Origin: Diadema setosum
Lineage: Eukaryota > Echinodermata > Echinoidea > Diadematoida > Diadematidae
Direction: 5' to 3'
Length of the DNA stretch: 64,000 bases
Assembly (NCBI RefSeq): GCF_964275005.1
Contig: NC_092686.1
Location: 46,498,333-46,562,332 of the forward strand
In this document: one piece after another, positions 37,351 to 49,345 of the stretch
Layout: the number at the start of each line of letters is the position of its first letter
Numbering within the stretch: the first letter of the stretch is position 1
Notes under the pieces: model-generated
Told to the model about the DNA's origin: nothing
The model's database searches: none
The model's input: the letters and a program-made list of their open reading frames with translations, nothing else
Program-made: the position numbers and the translations under genes

Positions 37351-40300
37351 GTAAGCTTCGTCTGAGGTATTGCCATATGAGTATGTACTGTGACTAATTA
37401 TGTGGCCCCACCTATTACAAATTATGTTGTGTTCTAATAGCCTACTTTGACAACAGAGGGCTGCTGAGAGTGAGCAGAGCAGAGCATGATGGACAAGCAG
37501 GCAGAGACAGAATGATTATGTGATATGGCTGATGCTATGATACTGATCTGAGATATAGTCTGCATAGTGGTGTGTCGAATGTTGGCAATTGTGATTATCG
37601 ATTAGATGATCAACTTGAACAAGCATGACCAGATGACAAGCTTCCAAGGCCAAGCAGTGCATGCGAATTCCACGATTTCGAGTGAATTTTAATTTTAGTA
37701 AATTAGGCTACCTACTGAGCTGAGTAGAAATCTACTGTCACTATACACTGTATCACTTATCAGCGTTCTCACTATCATGACTATCAGCAGTGCAGGTCAT
37801 ACGGGTTCGATAGCTTTTGTTCCGATACTGAGTGCATGCATGTGTGGCAGAGAGATGGATGAAGGAGGCATAATGCACTTGTCAATGTAATGACGCACCC
37901 CGCTACCCCCGGACATGGGTGCGTCATGGTCATTTTTTTACTGACCACACGGGGTTTTTGACGGACACCACAGTCACTTTTTTGATGGACAAAACGCTGC
38001 AAGTGACGAACACCACAGTCACTTTTTTGACGGACATCACGTTGAAAGTGACGCACACCTCGGTCACTTTTTTGACGGACATCCTCGGTACATTTGACGC
38101 ACCCCCATAAATACTGAGACGATTTTTGCATACGTTTTATTCAAGCAATTTCATTTTCTTTTGGTTCGTAAACATAATTTGTAAAAGTTTCGGCAAGTTT
38201 CCCTTACCATGGCCCTGTAAGCACCGTACTGTCATTCACCGTACATCACGCTGCTGCTGCGATATTCCGTATACAGTAGTATGTATTCTGTGCATGCAAT
38301 CCATACATGACAATCACATTTGTGCAGATGCGCTGTGTGTGCCCGACCATTGCTAGTCCGGTGGATGCATACTGCTAGTGCTGCAGCGCAGGTACACACC
38401 ACGCCGCGCCACGGCATTCCCGCGAGTAACTACATACAGCCCAGTCGCTGTATGTAGAGATTCGCACAGCTGACAGCGTCGCGCGTCTGCTGGTCGGGCT
38501 ATAACGCGAGCAGAAAATGGCATGCGGCAGGCAGTTTCTTCTGCTGCCGCTTCTTTTACTGTCAAAAATTGGCCTTTGTCACCACAGAACATCATTTACA
38601 CACACATTGTATTGGAATGTAAACGAACTTTCTTCGATAGCAATGTGTGTTGGTGTTGCATCGCGCGCAATATGCAATAGGCACTAGTAAGTGTTCGACA
38701 GTAAAAAGTTGAACTAAGTTGTTACATCGCTGAACAGTCCCTCGTTTGTGATTGAGTATGCATGATTTCATGGGTTTGTTGGAGGGAAAATGTAAGGAGA
38801 AAGGGTGGCTTTTAAATTATTTGCTTGCCAGATTCTGGCAAGCATTTTTCCCTCTTATTCCAAAACGCTTCCCGACTGTGATTTTCACTTGCCGCGGGAA
38901 AGTGCTCACTGTAATTTCACTCGCGGTACGTGTATCCGGTACTGGTAGCGTGCAAAAATGCGTGCAGTTTTCCATAGCCAAGTGATGTACCATGATGCAC
39001 CCCTCGGTTCAAAATAATGCGTGTTATTTTCCATAGCCAAGTGACATACCATGACGCACCCCTCGGTCAAAATTTTGACCGACAATGATGGGATTTTGAC
39101 GCACCCCTCGGTCAAAAATTTGACGGACAAAGCTGGTAAAATGACGAACACCTGGGTCACAAATTTGACGGACCAAACGAGGAAATGACGCACCCATGTC
39201 CGGGGGTAGTGGGGGGTAGTGGGGTGAGTCATTACATTGACAAGTGCATAATGATAAAGATCAATATGTGATTGCTGTGGCTAGCTTGCTTGAATGTTAA
39301 AAATTGCAGCATCGCAGACTTGTTTACACTTTGCACTCATAAGGCCTAGAACCCTATAACACAAGGCGATATTGAATTAATAGCAGTCAACAGGCTGAAT
39401 TGCTGTTTTATACTTTACAATGATTCAAAATCACACTGAATTACACACTGAAAAATCTGAGGTATAAATATTAAAAAAAAAGAAAGATAAATATGGACTT
39501 ATTGTCCCCGCCGAACGAGTTCGAGCAGGGGACTATGAAACGGGCTCCGTACGTGTGTGTGTCCGTGTGTCCGTCCGTCCGTGCGTCCGTCCGTGTGTCC
39601 GTCCGTGCGTCCGTGTGTGCGTCCGTGTGTGATCAAAATCTTCAATTTGCTACTTCTCTGTCATTTATGAGCCAATTTTGATTCTGTTTGCTTTATATGA
39701 TAGCACTACATGGGAGCTTTAAAACTTCTACACAGAATTTCAGTCGTGACCTTTGACCTTGACCTTTGACCTATATTGTACATTTTGCTACAAAATGCTA
39801 CTCCTTCGCCATTTCTAACCCGATTTTGATTCCGTTTGCTTTATGTGATGGCACTAGGTGAGGGCTTCAAAACTTCTACACAGAATTTTGACCTTTGACT
39901 TCTTTGACCTTTGACCTTGATTTTTGACCTATATTGTACATTTTGCTACAAAATGCTACTCCTTCGCCATTTCTAACCCGATTTCGATTCCGTTTCTTTA
40001 TGTGATGGCACTAGGTGAGGGCTTCAAAACTTCTACACAGAATTTTGACCTTTGCCTTCTTTGACCTTTGACCTTGATTTTTGACCTGTATTGTACATTG
40101 GCTATAAAATGCTACTCCTTCGCCATTTCTAACCCGATTTTGATTCCGTTTGCTTTATGTGATGGCACTAGGTGAGGGCTTCAAAACTTTTACACAGAAT
40201 TTTGACCTTTGACTTCTTTGACCTTTGACCTTGATTTTTTACCTATATTGCACATTTTGCTACAAAATGCTACTTCCGGCGGGGACATATATTACGCACC

Positions 40301-41426
40301 GCGTAATTTCTACTTTTCCTTGTTGTAATATTTGACTAAGTTTGAAATAACAATATAACTTTTAACTTCACTGAGCTGAGGTAATTTTACTGGTCATGAC
40401 ACTGAGCAGAGGCAAACTTGTCAGGTCAATATTTCCACTTGGATGGTGTGTCGGGAGAGTCATGTTGTGATTTTCACTTCACTCATTCAAAGTTTTGTGT
40501 TATCTCTGATTTATATGAGTCTGACTTCTGTGCATGCCAGAAATATTAGAAATAAAAAAGTACTCAAAATGTGTTTCGCTGATATCTTTAGACTGTTAGT
40601 AGATATTTTCATGCATAGATACATTGTATATTGTAGGCCCTATGCTCCCTATGCTAAATAAAAATGATAATTTTTTTTTTTCAAAATATTCCACTGCTAG
40701 TAAAAGTTAATAGTACTACTTGTAGCACTTTAGGCTAACTGTGCTGATAATAATCACACTGCATGAAGACTGGTAGCTCCTCAAGCCATGTAAATACATG
40801 TTCCTTTGGGTTTACTTTGTGGCATATTAATGTATACTTGTGTGTTTATATCATCTGTAATACTTCGGTTAACATTGAAATTTCTTCATTCTTGTTTACC
40901 CCATCAGCCAAGCATTGATGAGGAGTAGACTGCTGAGGGAAAATGGAAAGTACTTGCCAAGAAAGGTTGGTATATTTATCAGCTGGACATGACTAGCACA
41001 TTCAGAGTTAGCAATGAAAACTGGCCACACTTCTTGGCCTGCTGTAGCTTCATGTCAGATTCCTCCCCTTTTATATTGTAGGTGCACCTTGCATGCACCT
41101 CTGTCAGAGGTGCAACCTTTTATCTTATTGTGTATTGTTTTCAAAGCTTCACTTTCTCTTACACTTCAAAATCTTTATACGGTGGTTTGTATCCATTTCT
41201 GCTCCATTTCTGAGTCAGTTTCTAATAATATTTCATGCAATTGTATTGTATATTTCATTTATGCTAGTGCAGTTGCCTAAAATGTTTGTTTATGGCCCTT
41301 AAACTGCCTGGTTCTTGTCTCATTCATGTAAACCATTACATTTTAGTTTCAAATACTTTGCCATCCATTGTTTTATAATTGTAGTTTTATCATTATTGCT
41401 ACAACATAATAATGATGATGATGATG

Positions 41427-41523
<97 letters not shown>

Positions 41524-44500
41524 CAAATATTATCATTATTATCACCATTATCATTATTGTTATCATCATCATTAAAAGTTATCATTATTATTTTTTATTA
41601 TTCAGTCTTTCCTGATGAGGAAACACTTTTTCAACGATGAAGAGAGTGGATTCTTCAAGACACAGAAGAGAGAAGGTCCTCCACCCAATCCAATGGCAGG
41701 TATGTGCTGCTATCTCAAAGTCCTATTCATGACTAATCCTTGTTTTATCATGCTTTGTGTTTACTGCATTGTCTTATTTAGAACAGAAACACACCATGGA
41801 TTACATGGCTAGGTGACAGTGTTGATTCAGGTGAACAGAGCATCAACTACTGTAAAATGAGGAATGTTCGTGTGCATTTTAATTTCAAGAGCGCCAAGAT
41901 TCGCGAAATTAAAATGCATGCGAAATTTCTTGTCTACACTATATGCATTGAACACCAGTGGCAATTTGCGAAAATTTCATGCCACGAAAAAGGCCGTCGG
42001 CTCCAATTCGCGAAAAATTTGTGCCGCGAATGTATCATGTTTTACAGTATTATGAATTTGCTCACATTCAAGAAGTTAAGTTATCCCAGGCCTCCTGACT
42101 GTGTATTGCCCATGATTTTTATCCTACCTACTTTTCAAACACTGAATAATCAGTGTTTCTTTCTGTCAATGTACATGTAGAGTCATTTGACAATAAGTTG
42201 TTCTATTTAGGTTTTAAGTAGTAGAGCGGTAAAAGCAGAGCTTTTGAATAGTTTTGCATTGCTGCCAAAGAGAGTAACATGCATTTAGCTACATTGATCA
42301 CTTTCATCCTTTGTTTAGGTATAATGAAACATGGTTTTGTCTTCCCTTTTGGGTATTCTTTCCGTGTTAAACATTGAATAGGCATCAGATGGTGGTGATA
42401 ATCGCCTGTATTTGTCCATCCAATGGCATGTTGGCAGAAGATATAACATATTGAATATTCCCAGAGTTGTCATCATGTCATGGCAGTATTTTTGTTACAA
42501 ATCACTCGATGTGCAATCTAGATGAGTGCTAATACCTTTGGTGGTATTTTCCTTGAAACCATTGTGTGAATATTAATTAGTTTTGAGCTCTCTGACATTT
42601 TGTATTGCATTGACATGTATACATTCAGATCCATCGATGATGACCGACATGCTGAAGGGTAATCTGACCAACATCCTTCCCATGATTGTCATCGGTGGCT
42701 GGATCAACTGGACATTCTCAGGCTTTGTCATAAGTGAGTCGCTTTGTAAAGTCTCTTGACTTTTAATCTACTATTGCGTCTTTTGCCCATTTGCTGACTG
42801 ATAAGTTTGTAGGTGCATGCCTCATTAATTTGCCACTGACCCGAGGTGTATACATACTTTGTGAACAGCAGTGTTTATTTAGTCACAAGGATACCAAGCT
42901 CAGACCACTTTGTGCAGAAGCTTGAGGAAGAATAAGCAGTTTTGAATACTGTGAAATCTGAATAAATTTTAGAAAGTATGTGTATTGTACTCAGTTATAT
43001 GAATTAAATCTAATTAGATTTGTAGAAATAAAGAGGAAACATGTTCATTATGAGATAAGAATGATAGATGTGAAAGAAGCAAATTTCTGTTGCCTATGAC
43101 AATTTACTACTATCATGCACTAGAGATGCAATTCTATTTAAACAAGTGAGTGAGATGGATTTACCCCAACACATTTTTTGTTTTTCCAAATCAAAAAACA
43201 GCAAGCAGAACAGGGGGGCTTGACGAGCTCTTATTGAGACAATTGCCCATACTAAGACAAGGTGTGCAAGTTGATCATGATATCTGTGCTTGATTTTGAT
43301 CTGACAGAAAGTAGGAGTTGTGTATTTCTTTTGCCCATGTGCTTTGATACCTGCCCAAAGATGTAAGTTAGACACACCTCACTACGTTTCATCACTTGTT
43401 CGTTTCCATGGTGACAGCCAAGGTGCCGTTTCCCCTCACACTACGCTTCAAGCCCATGCTTCAGCGAGGGGTAGAGCTCGCATCACTAGATGCCTCATGG
43501 GTGTCATCAGCCAGTTGGTATTTTTTGAACGTCTTTGGGCTCAGGAGTGTCTACTCTCTCATCCTGGGAGAAAATAACGGTGAGACTTCTTTCAAGCATC
43601 TACCCTGGTTGGGTACAACTTTGTCTTGCTAATTGCTGTATTATGTATTTGCAGTATCCAAGTAAGTTGTCACTACAGTTTTAGGTGGAAATGTACATTT
43701 TCACTTAAATTGCAAATTCAGTTTAAAAAAAAAAAAAAAAAACTGTTACAGTAGCATTTAACCCTATCCGGGCTGAAAAGGTAAATTTTAGAAGCAAAGA
43801 AAGATAGTGGAGGAAGAAGTACCTAACTTGGTGAAAATGGCATTCATAATGTTTATAGAACAATGTCTGAATTGAGAGTGATAGTGGGCTATTGCTATTT
43901 ATTCTCAACACATTATACACTGTAATATGCTACCTCTATGGGGTTGGGAGGCCCCCCCCCCCCCCTCCATTCTTTTGGCGATTGCATTGCGACCGCTGGG
44001 AATTTCGGATTCTCGCTTCATGACTTTTTCCCCTGAAGTCTTGCGCACATTTTGATACCACATTTGTCCATATCGGACCTACCTAGGGGGTGTTATGGGC
44101 CAATTAGTATGCGCGTGTCATTAAAACAGCTAATTGCTGCATATATTTGTGTACAGTTACATACTGTCAATAGACCATGGCTTGCATTACTGTATAAATT
44201 TTGCTCAGGAATTGGTTTTCCACTTGGTTCATGCTTCTATATTGTTCTGAAATAAATTGGGCAAAGTTTAGAAACAATGATATACATAAAGAATATAAAA
44301 CAATAGAAAACATAAGAAATAAAAACAATACAAAACATAACAAAAAAGTTGTTTTTTTTTCTCGTTTTTTTTTTCTCTCTCTGAGGGGGAAATTGAGTTT
44401 GTATCCTCATAGATGATTCAAATAACTCTTATCCTTAGGCTGAAATTATGAAAATATCCCCCAAATGCATAAAATATGCATTAAGAATAATTAATTAGCT

Positions 44501-45229
44501 AATCATGCAAAAAAAATTGCATAATTGATTAAAATAAATTACACCATCAGATTCAGCATGCGAAGATCTATCAGCATGCAAATTTTCAAGTTCATCGGAC
44601 ATCGCGTTTCTGAGATCAATGGGGGGCCTCCCAGCCCCCCCCCCCCCCCCCCAGTATTTTCATGGAGCCAAATAGCCCAGTACAGTAAGGGTTAAGCCTC
44701 CAAGAGACAAGGAATTCTCTATTAACCTCCCGATGTATTGATATCTTCAGCTGCTGACCAGGCACGGTTGATGCAACAACAGATGAATCAGGGAATGGCC
44801 ATGTCTCCTGACCCAGCCAAGGCCTTCAAGGTGTGTACTGACCTCTTTTCAATCTTTACATTCTCTCTCTCTCTCTCTCCATGTGTATATGTGTGTTTAC
44901 ATGCATAGGACCTACTGTATACCTTTTTATAAGCCACTTCTTTTCTGCAGATGTGTGCATTTAACTAGTTCTACTGTACTACAGTTCTTTCTTGTGGTTT
45001 TATATTGTTTTTTTAAAAGAACAAAACAAACTCAGTCATTCCTTCAATGGTTTATTATTTCCCTATTTAATACTGTCCTGTCTGCTACCTGTTTCATGGC
45101 TACCCACAGGCTGAATGGGAGGCACTAGAGATAGCTGACCACCGCTGGGCCCTCAGCAATGTGGAGGAAGAGCTTATTGGCAGGACCCCTACCCCTGATG
45201 ATATCTATGTCAAGGACAAGTATATATGA
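37202..45229 (+). CDS. EMC3: EMC3, ER membrane protein complex subunit 3 (seven coding exons, 255 aa)
   Basis: Exons are 37202-37350, 40908-40965, 41606-41699, 42629-42733, 43418-43579, 44751-44830 and 45110-45229. They total 768 bases, are open throughout, and all introns are GT-AG with matching phases. The protein starts [15 protein letters not shown] and contains [23 protein letters not shown] and [14 protein letters not shown], which match human EMC3 (261 aa) colinearly. By family knowledge EMC3 is an Oxa1/YidC/Get1-superfamily insertase core. With the rest of the EMC it inserts tail-anchored and multi-pass proteins into the ER membrane. Three membrane segments are visible: about residues 13-36, 115-137 and 163-185. 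Arg29 and Arg178 sit where human Arg31 and Arg180 line the hydrophilic vestibule. The C-terminus after the EWEALE block is shorter than in human and diverges in its last 20 residues. The introns hold at least four mobile elements and an AAT microsatellite. Confidence 0.97.
37870..39250. mobile_element. foldback element in EMC3 intron 1
   Basis: The left end (ATAATGCACTTGTCAATG, then ACCCCCGGACATGGGTGCG by 37922) is mirrored at 39183-39250. Inside each end lies a minisatellite built of TTTTTGACGGACA and TGACGCACCCCTCGGTCA words, units about 43 bp on the left. The middle 38.1-38.98 kb is unique-looking and partly GC-rich, with a short hairpin CTACATACAG / CTGTATGTAG at 38430-38457. No transposase seen. 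Confidence 0.75.
39500..40290. mobile_element. non-autonomous element with about 158 bp internal tandem repeat, EMC3 intron 1
   Basis: Ends ATTGTCCCCGCCG and CGGCGGGGACATAT are inverted. A TGTGTCCGTCCG-rich tract (39553-39628) is followed by about four units that start near 39620, 39779, 39939 and 40097 and contain ACTCCTTCGCCATTTCTAAC. Each unit ends with GACCTTTGACCT-type hexamers. Confidence 0.72.
40908..40965 (+). CDS. EMC3: EMC3 exon 2
   Basis: Encodes residues 50-69 ([20 protein letters not shown]), matching the human RSRVLRENGKYIPK block. The acceptor is CCATCAG and the donor GTTGGT. Confidence 0.95.
41406..41575 (+). repeat. EMC3: AAT microsatellite in EMC3 intron 2
   Basis: About 35 copies of AAT with a few GAT interruptions, followed by a TTATCA-rich tract. 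It ends about 30 bases before the exon 3 acceptor. Confidence 0.95.
41606..41699 (+). CDS. EMC3: EMC3 exon 3
   Basis: Encodes residues 70-100 with [17 protein letters not shown]. The acceptor TTATTATTCAG lies only about 30-80 bases after a long AAT microsatellite. The donor is GTATGT. Confidence 0.95.
41850..42047. mobile_element. TA-flanked MITE in EMC3 intron 3
   Basis: Ends CTGTAAAATGAGGAATGTTCG-like on the left and GAATGTATCATGTTTTACAG on the right, with TA on both sides. TTCGCGAAA words in the interior tie it to 29136-29362. Confidence 0.78.
42629..42733 (+). CDS. EMC3: EMC3 exon 4
   Basis: Encodes residues 101-135 with [18 protein letters not shown], the second membrane segment. The acceptor is ACATTCAG and the donor GTGAGT. 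Confidence 0.96.
43418..43579 (+). CDS. EMC3: EMC3 exon 5
   Basis: Encodes residues 136-189, the best conserved part, with [18 protein letters not shown] and Arg178. The acceptor is GGTGACAG and the donor GTGAGA. Confidence 0.96.
43762..44691. mobile_element. TTAA-flanked element in EMC3 intron 5
   Basis: TTAA (43758-43761, 44692-44695) brackets CCCTATCCGGGCTG and CAGTACAGTAAGGG. Runs of C lie inside both ends. The interior AATTATGCAA-type region and ATCGGACATCGCG resemble, inverted, parts of the element at 51161-51940. No transposase frame seen. Confidence 0.6.
44751..44830 (+). CDS. EMC3: EMC3 exon 6
   Basis: Encodes residues 190-216, the glutamine- and methionine-rich linker ([14 protein letters not shown]) that corresponds to human DQSRMMQEQM. 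The acceptor is ATCTTCAG and the donor GTGTGT. Confidence 0.94.
45110..45229 (+). CDS. EMC3: EMC3 exon 7 (last coding exon)
   Basis: Encodes residues 217-255: [20 protein letters not shown], then a divergent tail ending VKDKYI and TGA at 45227-45229. The acceptor is TACCCACAG. Confidence 0.94.
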   Translation, partial: AEWEALEIADHRWALSNVEEELIGRTPTPDDIYVKDKYI

Positions 45230-46078
45230 GTACAAAGCAACCTGTTTCAATGGACAGTGGTATATATATTTTTGTTTTTGTCTAAGCCAATGCAAGGCAA
45301 GGCTAAAAAAACACTTCATTGTCTTTGGAACACTCATCTGCATTGATATTGATGCTTGAAAATGCACAAAATGGCACCAAAAAAAAAAGGAGAAAAAAAA
45401 ATGAAGACATAACTCCTGGTGACATAGCGGCGATTTAAATATGTAACGTCGCTTGAGTTCGCCTTGTAAACAGCACTGTGGATAAATTTCTAACCTTCTC
45501 AAGTGTCAAATATTTATATTGAATAGGTTTTGTCTGTGTCTGTACATTCTACATGTATAAAGGCATGAATATAAATCTAAATGCAGACATTCAAAATAAG
45601 GTGCTGTACAAGTAATCATCTGAATGAAACACATTTTAGTAATATAATTGGTAATGAGACGGGAAGAACATGTTACACTTTGTTTGTAAATGAAGGAGCA
45701 ACAATTGTGTCATTTTCTTTACACTCCTTCATAAAACCTGCCCCTATGTACTCTTATCATTAGCCATTGCATGCCTTGGCAGATAATGGTGGATTTTTTC
45801 AAAAAATAACTCTTCATTGCCATGGAAACTGTCCATAATATCACAACTTTGCCGTATCCTGGCTATGTAACACACTAACGTACAAGATATCTATGTGGTG
45901 AGTAGCCCAACGGTTATTTCCTGTGCTGTATTGCAGATTTAGTGTTTGATCTACATGTTTTTATAAGGATGTGGCCCTCATAATCGCACATAATAACACA
46001 TCAGGTGTGTGGGCAAGTCATTGCATGAAGTGATCTTCAGCCAGAATACCATTTCTTGGTCAATTGCCGAGTGTGTTT

Positions 46079-46194
46079 GTTATAACCGAATAGATAAACA
46101 ATACAAAAGCACAGAGTGGATAGCATTGTGGCCCAATTTTTTACTTTGTTGTAACCAGAATTTCGTTATAACTGTGTATAACGAGAGTACACTG
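46079..46194. mobile_element. truncated pogo-like MITE
   Basis: Right-hand two thirds of the same family (TTATAACCGAATAGATAAAC through GAGAGTACACTG), followed by TA. The left end is missing. It lies in the probable EMC3 3' UTR. Confidence 0.65.
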
Positions 46195-46604
46195 TACCAT
46201 TATTTTATCAGTGATTTTTTTTTTTCCCCAGGCAGCTTGGCAAGAATGGGTATTCAAAGCTGTGAAATTGTTCAAATAATTTTCATCATAAGTAAAGGTA
46301 CATGGCACACACACAATAGTGTAGACTCGTCAAGACTTGTTTCGACATCCGTTGATTACGGTTTTAGGGTGAAGGATCTAATGTATTGGAAATGAATTGC
46401 AAATAATTTTATGGTAAGTGACGTATATTTTTGTCTGTCGTAAGGGAAGTGGATGTATTTCCTTATTTTTGTTTGTTTTCAGTCAGTATCAATATCAATG
46501 TTTGTAGACTATTGAATATCAGTCGGTGATTGATTCTTCGGATTACACTTTGTTTTGTGAATGGAAGATTGTTTTAGCTACATCATAATTTGGTGTTACT
46601 TTAA

Positions 46605-46610
46605 AATAAA
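46605..46610 (+). promoter_or_regulatory. EMC3: candidate EMC3 polyadenylation signal
   Basis: First canonical AATAAA that I see after the EMC3 stop, implying a 3' UTR of about 1.4 kb. A GT-rich stretch follows. A second AATAAA lies near 46865. A truncated pogo-like MITE (46079-46194) would fall inside this UTR. Assignment is inference. Confidence 0.35.
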
Positions 46611-47077
46611 AATTGAAAATATGTGTTTGGTGAAATAAGTGCTGACTGTCCAATATATGTGACATACTGACTTTGTGCAGTATTTTCTTGTTTCTTGTCT
46701 TGATTTAAATGTCCAGGTATTTTTATTTCAAAGAAATGAACATTGTTATTTACACTGAATCAGAACAACCAACAACACATTTACAATTGTTTTTATATAG
46801 GAAAAAAAAAAGTTTATTGTCTTGCATCAAACGTAAAAAAAAATATAGATATGAGTACTGGAAAATAAAAATTATTTCAGAGGGAACATTTGTTTGTTTG
46901 TTACAGCAGCATATAGATTAGTGGTACTAATACCTTCACATAATGACCTCCATGACCTTCATATCACACATATTTTGTCATGGGTACTTGAAAGAACAAC
47001 AGAACAAACAGAACCAAAAAGCCAACAACAACAACTAAACAGAAACCCCATTAAGTACAAAGATATGTATACCAGTA

Positions 47078-47256
47078 CAGTGGACTCCCATTATAACAAA
47101 GTCCTTGGGACCGGCAGTTTTCTTTTACTATATCGAAATTTTCGTTATAACTGAACAAATAAACAATGAAAAGTGGATAATGTTGCGGCCTGAATTTTTA
47201 CTTCGTTTTAACAGGAATTTTGTTGTAAGTGTGTTCGTTATAATGGGAATGCACTA
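47078..47256. mobile_element. pogo-like MITE
   Basis: Starts CAGTGGACTCCCATTATAAC after TA and ends ATAATGGGAATGCACTA before TA. Same family as the element at 32453-32638. Confidence 0.72.
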
Positions 47257-47259
47257 TAA

Positions 47260-49343
47260 GTACATGTACTTCTAAGTTTTATTTACCCAGGCAAGTTTGA
47301 GCCAACACTGCAACAAAAATATTGCACAAAAATAAAAAGGCATGTGTAGAAAATAATAACCGATGGAATTTTCACAGAACATGAACACATTGTAGGTTAG
47401 CTTGTCTCATTGATCTTGAAGAATTTTCAAAATAGAGTAAATACCATACTAGCATCAAAGACAACAACGTTGTATGCACAAAAATCTTGTGGATATCTCA
47501 TGACAAACAGAGATTTGTGATATATCAAACTCCTTGGGACCTATTAAATAATGTTGTCATGGCACATTAAATACAAAGAAGAAATTACTTTGATGTATTA
47601 GTGATTTGTTGTACATGTAACAGTTGTTTGGTATAATGACTATCCACTTCGGACTACTACATTTTAAAGATTTTTCTTCGACCCTCACAATTTTGAAAGT
47701 TCAGCATAGACATCAGGTCATGTATGCATGCAAATAGAGTGAACTCTTGATATAAAGAACACTGATGTAACAAAATTTAAGTATAACATTTGGATTGTCA
47801 TGGTCCCAAGGAGTGTGTTGAGAGTTCAATGTACTCTTGCCAATCATTATTATCCTACTACGCCATCCTACCACACTTGCCTAACCTAGCCATCTGCTTA
47901 TCAAGTGAGACATTATTAATACCAGACTCATGAAGTACTTAAAGTATTTACATATCCATCAGCCATTATTAAATCAGTATTTCAGTTATGATGCAAGCAC
48001 ACATGCACATCAACACATATAGGCCAGGACCTGCTATTAGAGCTGCCAATATAAAACATATTGTATTTCATCTTTTCATAATTGTGTACAGCCTGTGAGG
48101 GAAAATACGATGAATATTTTCACTTCATTTTCTGCACTTTTTCAAATCAGCAGCGTGCAGTTCACAAGTAGGTAATTGAGCAACCTGACCTGATAGGTAT
48201 TTTTCTGAAAGAGCTCTATTACCTATTATATGTACTCAAGTTATAAATTTTTGAACAGTTATTGCTCAGTAGGATTACATATATACAGCATAAATGCAAA
48301 ACAATTTGTTGACAAGATATATTTCAGATAATACATGTGTATTTTTTACTCAGAGCTACATTAGCTTCATGCTGAAAATAGGTTATCAACAGTGTGCTTC
48401 TAAACAAAAGCTGATTTACAGAGAAGTACCGGTAAGCATTCAAAAGCAACAAGTACTGACCCTTGTATAATACTGTGATTTAGTGATATCTCTCATTGAA
48501 ACACTGGTACTATATTATATTCAACCCCATAGGAAAGGATTATCCACATTTCTTACCCCCATATCCATGTTTTGCACAATTCTCAGGTACAAGAAAAAAA
48601 AAAATGACTACTTATTCACTACTTGATAACAATAAAGAAATAAAGCCACTTTATATGCACATGCTAAGAAGGTAACATTAATGAAAATGATTAGAGCTTT
48701 TACACATTAATTACCATAGATTGCATCATCATACATCATACAATGAAGACTGATCAATGCTGGGTCACACAAGCTGGCTTTCTCACATTATTGTTTCTCC
48801 ATTTCTCACTGTCTCTTGTCTCGCTTCTCTTGACATCAGCTGATCAAACTAAGAGGTAGCAAAACAGAACAAAAACACATTCTTGTTTTTTTCTCATTCA
48901 GTCCTAAACGTGTTTGCATGCTATATTGTTTTAATATTTACCTGGTGTGTACAATGTAGAATACCAGCAAGTCTATAACAAGTCAGACAACTTCAGATAA
49001 AAAAATTATCAGGCATTCAAATACAAACAAGGCATGATGTGTGATTTGATGAAGTGAGGCGTTGCATAGCGATCTTGAGCTGGATTTACTATTCCACAGT
49101 TTGTTTTGGATGACATCATTATTAGGTTCTGCATACCATGTGTAGTCTAATACATCAAGAGCTGGGATGCCAACACAATTGCAGTATTTTGAGGGCAAAA
49201 GGGTGTATTTTTGGTAGGAAAACACTATTTTTACATTTCCTGCAGCATATCTATTTAGCAATATAATTTGAGTAAACAGTATTTTGCATGAAATCTGCAG
49301 TATTTTTGGCAAAGAAACAACAACAAGCAAACAACATACATGA
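47260..49343. other. intergenic, no gene seen
   Basis: AT-rich sequence without a recognised element or exon. Confidence 0.6.
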
Positions 49344-49345
49344 TA

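Noticed and set aside
37784-38131. 115-codon frame with repeated [11 protein letters not shown]
   Set aside because: It is the minisatellite of the intron 1 foldback element, without other support.
41315-41615. Polyasparagine, polyisoleucine and polyleucine frames
   Set aside because: They translate the AAT microsatellite inside EMC3 intron 2.
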